Positions 44,701 to 57,100 of a stretch of DNA of 62,031 nucleotides are shown piece by piece. The translations under genes and the position numbers were made by a program. A model generated the notes under the pieces. The model ran no database searches. It worked only from the letters and a program-made list of their open reading frames with translations, and was not told the origin of the DNA. The stretch's first letter is position 1. Each line of letters begins with the position of its first letter. The DNA is from Myxococcota bacterium (GTDB lineage: Bacteria; Myxococcota; UBA727; JAHDBA01), in contig JAHDBA010000006.1 of assembly GCA_020630615.1 (NCBI GenBank), positions 14,875 to 76,905 on the forward strand, written 5' to 3'.

Positions 44701-45003
44701 ATGCGGAATAGAAGGTTGAGTAAGGCGGGAATCGGTGTCATACCTGTGTTCGGTGTGGTTGTTGCGCTCTTTATTCTTTCTGGGCCTACCTCTGCACAAA
44801 TTGATGCTCAGGGCGGTGACGGTCAGGTTTTTGAATACAAAAAGCGCACCGTAATCAACTTTGAAGATGATACGATTACGGGCGATCTCAAGACGCCTGA
44901 TGGACAATACTTAGAAATTCGTAAAAAGAACCGCTGGCGCAATTTAATCCGTGTGCGTTTAGACTTTAAACGAGAAGTATTGGGCTCATTTTCGCAGATC
45001 TAA
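44701..45003 (+). CDS. gltF: Small secreted protein, GltF-like
   Basis: A 100-residue protein with a signal peptide ending SGPTSAQ. The mature part is about 65 residues and compact: INFEDDTITGDLKTPDG, then a basic KKNRWRNLIRVRLDF segment. The same kind of small E/D-rich to R-rich protein stands between GltE and GltG in M. xanthus, which is the main basis for the name. ATG 44701 follows GGGAG; the longer frame from 44662 needs a TTG. It begins 68 bp after gltE. GltF is one of the parts absent from the sporulation paralogue Nfs. Confidence 0.65.
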   Translation: MRNRRLSKAGIGVIPVFGVVVALFILSGPTSAQIDAQGGDGQVFEYKKRTVINFEDDTITGDLKTPDGQYLEIRKKNRWRNLIRVRLDFKREVLGSFSQI

Positions 45004-45168
45004 CTCGCTTTTAAGACTCAAGAAGATCGTAGATGTGCCGATCTAATCCATGAAGACTTAGGTGTCGTCGGTTAGAGCGCGTAGAAAATGGGATTCTCGG
45101 ATCTTTGACCTATGTGTTTACAACCGGAGGATGCTTATGCTGAATTTATCAGCGGATCGGAGGTTAGT

Positions 45169-47103
45169 ATGTCCCCAAAACTTACATTGGTCATCAAACG
45201 GGATGGCGAAATCTTGCACCGAGAAGGTTTTGAACGTGAGACGATTAAGATCGGGCGTCTTGCATCAGCACATTTGCGACTGGATTCTCCTGAAGTGTTT
45301 CGGATCCATGCTGTCGTGGAGCTTTTGACGAATGGTCGAGCATCGGTCATTGATATGGGTTCACCCCAGGGAACGTTGATCAACGGAACTCGTATTCGAC
45401 GACACGAAATTGGTGCAGGAGACGAGATCACGATTGGACCTTATACGATTGTTGTTGAGGGTATTCTGACCCGAGAAGAGTCCCTTGATGAAGTGACTCG
45501 AGTTGCTCCTCTGGCTCCGGCTTCAGCCTTTACGTCATCGGAGCCGACACGGGTTATGGATACGGAGGCCGAGGCTCCGAAAGTTTCTGATTCCGCCCAG
45601 GACATCGAAGATGCAACGGAAGCAGTCTCAATGATGCCGCCCGAGGTCTCATCTCAAGAACCTTACGGCGACTCTTCATCGACAAAAGAGGCAAGCGTCG
45701 GTCCGGTTGAAGTTGCAGCCGCTGAGGCTGCCGCAATTGATTATGGGAAAGATGAGGGAGCAGGTCGAGTCCTTGAGGTTCGTGTTCGATGGGGAAGCGA
45801 TACCGCGAGCGTGCATCGCTTCCCCTCTCTATCGGGTGCGAAACGAGAGGATCAAGACAAGCCAAGTGTCGTGACCTTCGGTCTCGCAGATGAGGCGGAG
45901 ATTGTGCTACCGACCGATGGCTTTGGTGGAAAGGACGCACTGGAGGTCCTACGTCGAGTAGGCCATGACGGTTGGCATATTCAGACCCAAGACTCGATGA
46001 TGCCCCAGATTGTGACTTCAGAAGGAACGCAGGCGTTAAGCGAAAGCAGCGTTGCCGGCAGAGATGGAAGCGTTCAGCTTGCAGATGACATGTTGGTTCG
46101 TCTTCATTTTGATGCCTTTACGGCCGATATTCAGTATGCTGCACGCAATCGCGCTGTGCCTTTTGTACCGATTTACGACAACTTCTTGTTGCAGCTCATG
46201 ATGTCGATGTTGGCAATTATGTTTTTATTCATCGCTTCCACAATATTTTTTGTTGGGGGTGAAGAGGACAACTCGGACGATTTAATGTCCAACCTCAGTG
46301 AGTTTCAGTCGGTAATTCTCGACCCACCTGAAAAGAAAAAACCGCAGTCCGCTGGTGGTGGCGGAGAAAAGTCGAAGGCTTACGAAAAAGAAGAAGGTAA
46401 AGCGGGTAAAAAGAAGGCGAAAACAAAGAACAAGCGTATGGCTGTAAAAGCGCCTCAACGTGACAACAAAGCGATTGTCGATCAGAAGATGGCAGCCCTC
46501 TTTGGTGGAAAAGGCAGTGCTGGCTTACAAAAGCTTATTGGTGCAACCGATGGTTCAGGTGAGATGGAAGCAGCCATCGGCAATATCACGGGCGGTGAAG
46601 TTGGTGACGCGTCCGGGAATGGTGGCTTTGGTTTGCGCGGAAGCGGCGGCGGTGGCGGTGGGAAAGACACTGGCACTGTTGGTATTGGTAAGGTTGGAAC
46701 CAAAGGCTTTGGCGGCGGAAAAGGGAAAGGTTATGGCGGTGCAGGTGGTGGACTCGGAGGTAAAGGTTTTGCCCGAGTGAGTACCCGAGGGAAACCTCAA
46801 GTTAGAGGCAGTATGGATGCGGCGATTATTCGTCGGATCGTCAAAGAACACGCCAGCGAGATTCGATACTGTTATGAACGTGAACTGACGAAGACACCCG
46901 GGCTTTACGGTAAGGTTGTAATGAACTGGGTGATTGGTACCGACGGTCGAGTGAAGTCTGCGAAGAAGGCGAGTTCACAGATGCGCAGCCCAGCAGTGGA
47001 ACGATGCATGGCGAGCAAGATTAAACGGTGGAAGTTCCCAAGGCCAAAAGGCGGTGGCTCAGTGGTTGTGAACTACCCATTCGTATTCAAGCAAGCAAAC
47101 TAG
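45169..47103 (+). CDS. gltG: Inner-membrane FHA/TonB-like protein, GltG-like
   Basis: A 644-residue protein. Residues 26-98 form an FHA domain (GRLASAH, then SPQGTLINGT); the usual Ser of SRxH is Phe here (FRIHAVVE). A second, weaker FHA-like segment lies at about 205-320. One membrane helix (about 341-363) is followed by a Lys-rich then Gly-rich linker (about 470-540). The C-terminal AgmX/PglI-type TonB-like domain (547-644) contains the conserved RYCYERELTKTPGLYGKV and the paired Cys in ERCM. N-terminus in the cytoplasm, C-terminus in the periplasm, as for M. xanthus GltG. ATG 45169 has GGAGG upstream. A terminator-like hairpin follows. Confidence 0.86.
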   Translation: MSPKLTLVIKRDGEILHREGFERETIKIGRLASAHLRLDSPEVFRIHAVVELLTNGRASVIDMGSPQGTLINGTRIRRHEIGAGDEITIGPYTIVVEGILTREESLDEVTRVAPLAPASAFTSSEPTRVMDTEAEAPKVSDSAQDIEDATEAVSMMPPEVSSQEPYGDSSSTKEASVGPVEVAAAEAAAIDYGKDEGAGRVLEVRVRWGSDTASVHRFPSLSGAKREDQDKPSVVTFGLADEAEIVLPTDGFGGKDALEVLRRVGHDGWHIQTQDSMMPQIVTSEGTQALSESSVAGRDGSVQLADDMLVRLHFDAFTADIQYAARNRAVPFVPIYDNFLLQLMMSMLAIMFLFIASTIFFVGGEEDNSDDLMSNLSEFQSVILDPPEKKKPQSAGGGGEKSKAYEKEEGKAGKKKAKTKNKRMAVKAPQRDNKAIVDQKMAALFGGKGSAGLQKLIGATDGSGEMEAAIGNITGGEVGDASGNGGFGLRGSGGGGGGKDTGTVGIGKVGTKGFGGGKGKGYGGAGGGLGGKGFARVSTRGKPQVRGSMDAAIIRRIVKEHASEIRYCYERELTKTPGLYGKVVMNWVIGTDGRVKSAKKASSQMRSPAVERCMASKIKRWKFPRPKGGGSVVVNYPFVFKQAN

Positions 47104-47138
47104 ATTGAGTTGAACGGACAGTAACATAAAAAAGATTT

Positions 47139-47164
47139 GCGCCCAACGTTGGGCGCTTTTCTTT
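47139..47164 (+). terminator. Terminator-like hairpin after gltG
   Basis: An 18-bp perfect palindrome, GCGCCCAACGTTGGGCGC (47139-47156), is followed by TTTTCTTTT, 35 bp after the gltG stop. It should end or attenuate the upstream glt transcript. The gltG-gltH gap of 283 bp is the largest within the cluster. Confidence 0.82.
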
Positions 47165-47244
47165 TAGGGGCAGTCAACAACTCAAGTAATTTTAGGGCGC
47201 AAGGTACACTATCTTGTATGTGTGCGGCTGTGCCACCTTCGCCT

Positions 47245-47263
47245 TTGGGTTTTGAAAACCCAA
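47245..47263. promoter_or_regulatory. 19-bp perfect inverted repeat upstream of gltH (operator candidate)
   Basis: TTGGGTTTT and AAAACCCAA stand as perfect 9-bp arms around one central G. There is no following T-tract. The position, 124 bp before the gltH start and after the gltG terminator, suits an operator or promoter-proximal element. The binding factor is unknown. Confidence 0.45.
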
Positions 47264-47386
47264 TACACAAGTGCTCGAGTTGATTCCAAACGAGTCAGTG
47301 GCCTAGAGATTAGATTTCGAGTGCAACCCAGTGTTATCCTTAATTGATCTGGGACTTGTAAATGTGAAAGGCGAAGGACGATTTTT

Positions 47387-48118
47387 ATGAAAACACAAAG
47401 GACGCGAGCGGGAATCACGGCAATACATACAGTTGTTCTCATGTTCACATTCTTATTCCTTGCAACCAATGCATATGCGAAAAAACAGGATTCCGGGGAT
47501 GCCTCTCGAAAGGACAATGCCGAGAAGGTTGTCGGGGATGATGGCATTATCGATATCTATGCGGTTGAGCGGGGTTTCCATGTTGGAGTTGAGGTGGGTG
47601 CAAACTACGTTCTAAACCTTGGATCGGGGCCCGCATTGAACCCCAACTGGTCTTCTGTAGGACAGCGTTTTGGTGTTCGCCTTGGATATGATGTTTTAAA
47701 CAATTTAACGCTTGGCGTTTTCACCTTAGCTCAGTTCCATCGTTTGGATGTGGACCTTAGCAATACGATGGCTGGCCGAGTCACAGGAGATATTTCGCAT
47801 TTTGCGCCTGGAGTTTATGGCTCTTTTGCTTTTGTGACGAAGCATCGCTTTTTCTCATATGTCCGCGGGGGGATCGGTCTTGACTTTTGGGTGCCTTCGG
47901 ATCGTCTCGTCTCTGCCGATGATGGGCAAAGCGAGTACCCACTTTTGATTGCAAACGAAAGCATTGCGGCTTCGCTTCTTGCTGAGGTTGCGCTTGGTGT
48001 TGAATACTATACGAAACTGCGTCACATTTCACTGGGCGTTGAACTTGGTTTTCAAGCCAATATTCGACCTGAACTCTTTGGCCTCTTTGTCACTTTTCCT
48101 GTGAAATATACCTTTTAA
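47387..48118 (+). CDS. gltH: Outer-membrane beta-barrel, GltH-like
   Basis: A 243-residue secreted barrel. The signal peptide ends TNAYA; an approximately 30-residue polar segment and then eight or so amphipathic strands follow (FHVGVEVGANYVLNL through FPVKYTF), ending in Phe as barrel proteins do. M. xanthus GltH is the third outer-membrane barrel of the Glt complex and is encoded between GltG and GltI, as here. It is not close in sequence to the GltA/GltB pair of this cluster. It probably starts its own transcript with gltI and gltJ. Confidence 0.75.
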   Translation: MKTQRTRAGITAIHTVVLMFTFLFLATNAYAKKQDSGDASRKDNAEKVVGDDGIIDIYAVERGFHVGVEVGANYVLNLGSGPALNPNWSSVGQRFGVRLGYDVLNNLTLGVFTLAQFHRLDVDLSNTMAGRVTGDISHFAPGVYGSFAFVTKHRFFSYVRGGIGLDFWVPSDRLVSADDGQSEYPLLIANESIAASLLAEVALGVEYYTKLRHISLGVELGFQANIRPELFGLFVTFPVKYTF

Positions 48119-48136
48119 GGCTTCCGGTTTGACGCA

Positions 48137-51100
48137 ATGGTTCACGTATTCAAAGCACTTGAAGAAGCTTCGCTCAACGACCCGCTTGGTCTTCATGAAC
48201 TCAGGCAACCTGAGGCGAACTCAAAACAACCTCAATCCTTTGGGCTTTGGCTTGATATTGCGCTCGAACGTTTGCGTCTCATTGTGGATCCAGTCGAGCG
48301 CCAGATTGGCGAGAGGCACATTGTTGAAGCCCTTCAAGAGTATCCTGATGTTCAACGGCACGCGTTTTTAGTTCTTGAGTGGTGTCAAGAGTATCGTGGT
48401 TATCAGACCCTTACACTTTGGGCCTTAACGCGCATAGCGCCGCAGGCTCTAAAGCCCAAACTCTTGCCGATATCATCGACCGTGTTCAAGTCGGTGGATG
48501 AAGTGGGACTCCGGGATTTTGCAATATCTCTTATTTTGAGTGCCACGCCCAACGCGTCAATGTTGGCGATACGCTTTCTAAAGAAGGCGAGTGCAAACTT
48601 AAGCAGGTTAGGAGGCCTGGAAACACTTTCAAAGATTTGTAGGGAGTCCGTAGCACATGTTTATGGTCGTCTTTCTGAGAACTTAGAGTTTAAGCCAAGT
48701 ACACCACTTGATTTCAAAGAAGCTTTTGACTGGCGAAAACTGAATGAGACCCTTCAAAAATACGAGAATCAAGAGCAGAGCACCACCCGCAATTCATTGT
48801 CATCTTGGCTTTCACGGAATGGCTTCCAAGAACTCTCGAACTGGGCAGACGCTGAAGAGTTAGAGGGCGGTGAACTTGAGGGCCGTGAGGGTTCACCTCT
48901 GAACACGGAAAACGATGAAAATAGACGTGTCTCAATCGACGATGCACGCGAAGGGATTCGACTTTTTCGTCTCTTCGGCATCTCGGCACATCTACAAAAG
49001 TCGACAAACTACTTTAAAGAAGAAGACCTTGAGCTTGGTCTGGCCGAGTCTCGACTCTTAGGTGTTCAGGATGGACGCGCCTCCTTAAAAGATTTCCAAG
49101 ATGCCTTCGGAAGAAGTGAAAAGGGATTGTCGCGTCAACCCAGTGTGGAAAAGGATGCCTTTCTTTGTATCAAGATTGGGCTTGAGATTGGGTCGCCAGA
49201 GGAGTTGTGGGCTCTTTACTCAAAACACGAACGGGCGATAACATATTCAACATGGAACTGGATTTTCGATCGAGCGATGGTGCGCTGGGCGAAGCTTGAG
49301 GAGAAGGTTAAAGTCCCTGAGGACTTCGTTGCGCGCAGACTGATGGCTGTGCTTGCTGCGTCGATGCGAATTGTTCATGACGAAAACCAGGTTGATGCAG
49401 ACAGAACCTTTGCCCAAGATTTTTTGTCATCGTGTGATGAATGCTTCGATGTGGATTTGGAAAAGACGCAATTGGGGTTGCAGCGTTGGACACATCTCAC
49501 TTCCATATGGCGCGAACATGGCCTCGAAAAAAATGATAGGGACTATGGTATTTGGTTGGAAGAAAGTGAACATGCCGCATCAGGTTTCACACCTTCATTC
49601 AAGGGTCATTCTCAGAAGCAAGGAACCCTGGAGAATTTAGGTCAAGATGAAGAAATGCCTGACGATGCCTACCAGTGTTTTGCAATGCTGGAATCAGGCT
49701 TTCAATGGGCAAGCACCGATGAGGTGGACAACACCTTCTTGGAGGAATGGCAAAGTTTCGAAAGCGCATGGGCAAAGAGCCTTTCAACCCAAGAGGATGA
49801 GACGCGTTTCGTTGAGTATTGGAACCAGGTTCTACAAAGTGCGCCCGAAAGCCTTCAGTCAAAACGTTTCGACCTCTTCTGGGAAATGACCCGCCAGCCA
49901 TTTATGGCCAAGGGCTGTGCGCATGCCCTACTGCAAGAGCGGTCCAATGAAGTAAGCGACGAACGTGTCTTTCGACTCTGTGATGTTCTTGAGCGCGATG
50001 AGGAGCTGCATCGGTTTAGGCAATCCCTCTATATTGGGTTGATCCTAAATGGGGAACAAGCAGCACGCAGTGAAGCCTTGCATCGACTCGGTGTGATGGT
50101 CGACGACGGTGGTCAGGAAAAAGTAGTTCGTGCCTTTTTTTGGCTTAGCAGTACATTGTTTCAGGAGGATGCCTTAAAGCTTGCAAGTGTGTGCGAAAGT
50201 GTCGCAAAAGATATTGAACTTGAAGCCGCCCCAGAGCTTCTTGCTTTGATTAACTTTCGTTTAAAGTTGGAGGTCAACGAAGACCTGAAGGATGTTCTCG
50301 AAGCCGCTCAAGACACTCTCATGGATCGCGATGAGGAGAATGCCCTCGATTCGATATCTCCAGGAGAGCGCCAGGGGCTCTATTCGTGGATGTACGCAAT
50401 GCTCTTGCACTCTGCCGCAGGCATGGTGAAGGCAAAAGCGCCAAAAGGTTTGGAATCGCAGTTGAAGCACATTGATGATGTCTTCATTGTCGCACACGAC
50501 GATGCCTTGGGTCAGCTTGAAGGCTTCTGTCTTCATTCTCCGACAGCCGCCAATGCGACCTTGTCATCGGAACAAAGGGGGCTTGACGCGAAGTCTCTTA
50601 CCTTTGCTTTACTTTTTTCCGCCAACTCGTATTCCCCGCACACTAAAGTGTCACGTGAAACACAAGCGCGCTTGCGCCGCATTTGTATTGCGATGAACTC
50701 ATCGCAGTCACGGGATAACTCGGCACACTTGTTTTTCTTAAACCCTCTAACCCAGAATGTCATTGCACACGATTTTCGTGCGGGCGATGAAGTCCGTGAC
50801 GAGGTCCGAGATTTAATTGAAGGCATGCCCGTGGGGGCGTTGCTTCGTTCAGTAGAACGAGTTCAAAAGAACGATAGAGTGATGTTGTTCTTGCGATGGG
50901 CAATGGTTCTGAACCGTGCACAGCGTTTTGAAGAGGCGGTGTTGTGCCTCCGCAATGCGCGTACATACCCGCCCAGTTCCGACAACATTGAAGTGCTTCT
51001 GGCGTGTTTTGAGTCCTTGTTAGCGAATGTCGACGCGCACCCGAATTACTTGAGGGAACTGTTGCGGGTTCGACGTGATGTGTTGGTGGAAGGGTATTTG

Positions 51101-54100
51101 GGTACACCCTTAGCAGGGGAGTCATTCGAATGGGTGCAGGAAATATTCAGTCTCGTGCGGCGCGCTGCCTCAAATCTTGAGTGTGAAGGTCTTGAGATGG
51201 GCGCGCTGATAGAAGGCATTGAAGTTTTAAGTGCGCACTCCCCCAATGTTCACTGCGACGCGATTGTGCGAGTTCTTGAACTTTCGATTCAAGATCTCTC
51301 GGGGCGTTTACGAGAGCCGGAATGCATCAATGCTCTTCGCTCTCTTCTCCCTATCGAGGGAGCCGGAAGCCGTGAACTTCGAGCACCTCTGTTCAAGCGA
51401 GTTGAAGAACTTGAAAGCCGTGATGCACTCAACCTTTGGCTCCTTCAGCATGACGCAACGACGGATGTAAAGGTCGAGGTTCATCAATACTTTAAAGGAT
51501 GGCTCAACAATAAGGCACCGGGTCATGAAAGCGGGAGTGCAGAGTTGCTTCTGGCTGAAACACTTGTTGCGAGCAAAAATGATGACCCTCGTGCGCGTAA
51601 AAGAGTTTTGGATTTTGCGCTTCTGCGCGGCGACACCCAAGAGGCTTTGAAGTGCATCGAAGACGCAACTGCCTTAGTGCCTGGCTCCGAATCGGGCTCA
51701 GAGTCTGGCCCAGGCGACCTAGCGACACGAATCGAAATTGCACTCGTGGGTCGGAATGACCAACTTGTCTCGCTGCTCAATACCTATCTTGAAAATATTG
51801 AAAGTCAGCATGATTTTGATTTTGCTTTGAGTGTCTTCGTTCGTGGGCTCTCTCAAGGAACGAAAGGGCTGTTAAAGGAGAGTTTAAAAACCTTTGTCAG
51901 TGTCTGTGAAAACGAAGTGCGTGCCAAAACTTTTTTAACGACCTTCCAAAAGAGCGGACTCTATCAAGAGCTAAAAGGAAATGAAAGGGCAGAAACAGAT
52001 GCGCAGCTGGTATTGATGGCTTCAAGGTTTGATGCGTTGCTTGCTGAAGCAAGCGAGCTTTCCAGAAGCGCCTATGCAAATGCACCCAATGAAGAAGCGG
52101 AGAATATTCTCATCGAGTTGGCAGGTGAAAGTGACACGATGGAGCAGGCGCTTTCGCTGATCGCAGAGACCTTGGGGGCAATGGGAACGGACCAAGATCA
52201 AGACCAGGTTGAGGACTCGGAGGAACAATACAACGAGAAGAGTGAGCTGGCGCTAAAATATCCGCTTGAAAGTGCAAGGCGGCGCTTGTTGCGTTACGCA
52301 ACGCTTGTGGGTCTTGAACCCGAGACGCGTGAGCAGATTTCGAAAGTCGTGTTGACATCGAAAACCCTGAACGACGCTGACGTTGCGGCAATCGCTGCCT
52401 TTGAAAATGCGGATGCTCTGCGTAGATTGGAACTCGTACGCTTTGCACAAGTGTGCAAACACGACACTGATGAAGAAGTGCTGCTTTTGCTTCGAGAGTT
52501 TCGCCTATGGGGCGAGCTTGAAGACGAAGAAGAAATGTTGCGTTGCGCTTCTCTCGTTCAAGAGCTTTTGAAAGGGAACTCGGAGTTCGCTGAAAACGAA
52601 AAGCGCTCTCATTTGAAAAAAGTGTACCCCGAGCTTCGGTCAATCTATTTTAATCGAGGTGACTTTGAGGGTGCTTCCGACATTGTGCTTCTTGATATTG
52701 GAGTCACGCCGGACCCTGTTGAGCGAGCAGCCCTCTATTGCGATAGAGCATTCTTATTGCTTCAGTCGTACCGTCAACGGCAATCGGGCTCCAAATTACG
52801 GGCACGAGAGGCTGAGGTCGACCTCTTTTTTGCGATTTTGGAGTCGTTGCGAAAGGCTCGTACGTTAGACCCACACAACAAATCGATTGTGCAAATGTCG
52901 CGAGAAGTCGAGTCTCTTGTTGGCATTGAGAATAGAATATCGCTTGAACATGAATTGATTCAGCTCTACGAGGCCCTAGGCGACCTTGAGCAAGAATGTT
53001 CGAGTCGAGAACGTTGGGCCAATCACTACTTTATGTTGTCCGGCCAAACCCCGGCAAAGCACCCATTCACAAAGGATGATGCGCTCGACAATATACTGAA
53101 AGCATCTGAGACAATGGATGAGGAGCTCGGGCAACCCGAACGCGCGTTGCAGCTTCTTGGTGATTCCCTCGTTCCAATGAAGGCAGATATGGCCTTGCTG
53201 AGTAGTCTTGATGTCTTTGCTGAAGACACAGAATATCGGTCGCGGGTTGTCGAGATGCTTCGAAATGCGGTTGAAAGTTTTCACCGAAGTGGGGAACTCT
53301 CGCTTGCCATTTCGTTGCAAACACGTCTCGTTGAGAAGCTTCCAGCCAAGGACGCGGAACAACTTGAAGCTATGTTTCACCTTCTGAGCTTGTCTGTCAC
53401 CGCCAAGGAAGGCGAGTTGGCGGAGAAAGTACGCGAGAATATTTTCGAGAAGGTGTCAAGCTCTGAAAATACGAACAATCAAAAATTAGCGAACCTTCAA
53501 CGTTTGGCAGACAGCTTTGAGCACGACGATGTGTCACCGCTGCGGAAAGCGGTTTTGCATCAAGTAACAGAGGAAGAAGAAGAGTTTGGCGAGGTTACGC
53601 GAATTGTTGATGCGCTTCATGAAGAGTTAAAACTTGACCCAGACAAGGTCGAGTCTTGGCTGAAACTTGCGGAATATCAACTTTCGCGAGACGAGTGGAT
53701 GAAAGCGCATCAAAGTTACCGCTCTGCCTTAGATTGTATCGCGAACTCTACGCGTGCAGATGAAAAGGAGTTGAGCAATCTGGCCTACCTTGGTGTCGGT
53801 GCGTGTCTGGCTCGTGAAGGCGCTCTTGTTCTTGAGTGGGGAACACATTTAGTCGAGTTGGATGCTCAAAAGATAGACCACAACCGTTGGGAGCGCGATG
53901 CAAGCCTTGCCCTCAAAAGCATGTGGGCGAAATCACCGTCAGCGGCCTTCGACTTTCTTAAGAAGCTTGTTGAAAGCCTGAATCGCCAGGAAGCTCCGGC
54001 GCAAACGCAACTCTCTTTAGTTCGCGAATCCTTGCAATGGCTTGAGCGAAGGGGCGAGGTCGATGCTTTGCTTGGCCAAGCAAACCTTTTCTGTGCAGAC

Positions 54101-57100
54101 GTGGAGCACGAGTTGGGGGGACGGCCTTTTGACGTTTGGCGTTATCGAGCGCGCTATGTTGAGTTGTTTCCTGCGGATCAAGAGACACGTGAGACATTTC
54201 TTGAAGGTGCCCCCGACAGTGAGACGCAAGAGCTTCTGCTGGACGCAATGATCCGCGCGACTCATCGCGAGTCCACTTCCATGGAAATGTCCATCGAGCT
54301 CAACGAACGTGCCATCGAGTATGCGTTGCACGCGCTCAATGATTATGACCAAAGTGTGAAAGCAATTCATGTTCTTTTGGAACGCGAAGATCTTAGCAAG
54401 AATTATGGGAAGAGAGTCGCTAAGGCATGGGCCGAACTCGTTCGTGTCGAACGCGAAAGTCTTGATCGAGATGCGCTTATTGAGTCGCTGCACGGGCAAA
54501 GTTTGTTCTTGTCTCGCTTTCATACTCTGCACTCGAGGACGAATGAGGAAAGGCCCGAGGAAGACGCAAAGGTGCGAGACGAAGACGAGCTTTGTGCTGA
54601 TGGGAAAGGAGTGAAGCAAAGTGGGAGCTGCTATGAGCCCATTGGCACTTCGCCAGAATATTTTGCAAGCGCGAATGCACAAGCACGTGTGAGTGCATTT
54701 GAGTGTATGATGCTTTGTGAAGAACGTGGCGATTCCCTGGCTCGTCAAGAATCGCGAGCACTTGAATTTTTGAGCTTTATCCCCAACGCCTTGAAGGTTA
54801 AGGACATCTTGATTCGTGTCCTCATCGAAGCGAAACAATGGGGGCGAGCACGGCAAGCCTTAGACGACATCGTGTCTGCAAACGCACCTCAGAATGCTTC
54901 CCTAAATGTTGATGGGCAGGACCGAAGAGCCTTGCTTTACAATGTCACAGCTGGGGAGCTTGGCGACACGAAAGCTGGGAGCCACCTCTTTGATGCTTTA
55001 TTCGAAACAAAAGATGGGCGTAAGGCTCTACGCGATCATTTTGATCGCTACTGGGTAGCAGGTGGCGACGACGACGTATTGCGATTGTCGTTACAAGTGG
55101 TGGACAAAGAGAACGACGCGGGTACTGCCGCTGAACTCTTGACGCACCACTCGGAAAAATTACTTGAGCATGGGCATGAACGTCGCGCGTATTCATGGTT
55201 GCAGAACTTGGCGTCACGCTATGAACATGAAGGCGAACATGAACTCGCTTTTCTAAGCCTTTCGAAGGCTTTTCGGATACGTCCCGGTGATGTTGATACT
55301 CGAACACGCTTGCGTGCCTTGGCATCGAAAGCCCGAATCGCGGATGCCTTTATTGATTTGTTGACCGAGACGGGTGCGAGCCTTCGGTCGGAAGGTCGCT
55401 TACAGTTATGGGGTGATCTTAACGAATATGCGGCAGATGTGGCTGAGCACGATCTCAAGGACCCTTCTCTTGCAATTGAACTTTATGAAGAGGTCACGGC
55501 AGCGTTGACGAAGCGTTCGAGGTCGCTCAAACGTCTTGCGGAGCTCTACACTCAAGAGCGTCGATGGAATGATTATGCTCAGCATCTTCACGACAGACTT
55601 CGGGTCAGCTCACCGGATAGGTCTCGACTCAATATTTTGCTCGCGTTAGCAGATGTGGAAGAGCAACGTGGAGATGAGCCGGGCGCGATCAAGTATTACC
55701 GAAGAGCTTATGAGCTCGACGCTTCAGATCCTGGTGCAAGACGCGCGCTCTTAGCACTCGAGTCGAAGATAAGAGACCACAGCTTAGTTCGAGAGCTCTA
55801 TGAGCGTGAGATCCTGGCGCTGCGACAAGAGGAGATTCCCGACGAGAAAGCGATTGCCTCTCTGAGGCTCAAGTTGGCGTCGCATTTGAAAGACATCTCT
55901 GGGGACCCCGCTGCAGCGATTGCACAATATGAGGTGTTGGCTCAGCTCGAAACTCACCGAGACATCGCCAACACCCATCTTGAGGGGCTTTATCGAAGTC
56001 TGGGTCGCCGAAGTCAGCTGGACCGCCTAATTCGAAAACGAATTGATAGTGTTCCGCCAGTTGAAGCGGCACGCCTTCGACTTGAGTTGGCCAGTCTGCA
56101 GACAGGCGATCATTCGGGGGATACGCAAGCCAAAGCAGATCTTGAAGATGCTCGAACATTGAGCCCTGGCGACCTCGAAATACTCTTGCGTTTGCTCGAC
56201 GTGAACAGACGACTGAGTTTCGAGTCAGAGCAAGCTGAAAATCTTCTTGCGCTTTTGAGTCTTTATCCCACCCATAGGCAGGCCGATGATTGGCGGATTG
56301 AATTGTTGAGACTTGCATCCGAGTGCCCTGAAGCTGTTCCCTCCGAAAGTTATAAAAAAGAACTCGGACAACTCGCAGAAAACCCTGAGTTGTCTGCAGA
56401 ATCGTACGTTGAGCTTATTCACCTGAGCGATGCGAAGACCTATGCGCCAATACATTTGCGTCTCTACACGCACCTTGCTGCAGTTTCGCATGGAGCACAG
56501 AGTGCAAAAGCGCACGCGGATCGTGGATGCTTGAATGAAGAACTGGGGGACTCTAAAAGTGCCTTGAGAGATTACCAAAATGCAATCCAGATCGCTAAAG
56601 ACGATCAAGACTCTTGGATGGGGGTACGGCGCAATGCAGAGGATATCCCTGATTGGGACTCTTGGGTGGTGGCACAAAAAGAAATCATTGCTTTTCAAGC
56701 CGACGTCGCCAGTAAAAAGGTAGAACAACTTCGCCTCGCAGATGTTTATGAAAACCAAATGCTTCAGCCCGAGCTCGCGTTGGTGGCGTATGGCGAAGCG
56801 TGGCGTTTAGATTACAACGATTGTTCCAAGCTTTCGACCATTCAGAAATTGGCACGAGAGTCCGACAATCTCGACGCATACATTTCAATGCTACAGGACG
56901 GTGCTAGCGCTCAGCAAAGCCACGAAGGGCAAGTGAAGCTTTTGGCGGAAGCAGGTCGCTTCCAAAAAGCGCTCGGTGATGATCGCGAATCCATGCAAAG
57001 CTGGCGCCAAATTCTTGAAATTGAACCGAGTCACGAGAAAGCACTCTACAATGCAATGCAGATTTCTTTGGAGCATCAACGCTGGGAAAGTGCTCTCAAG

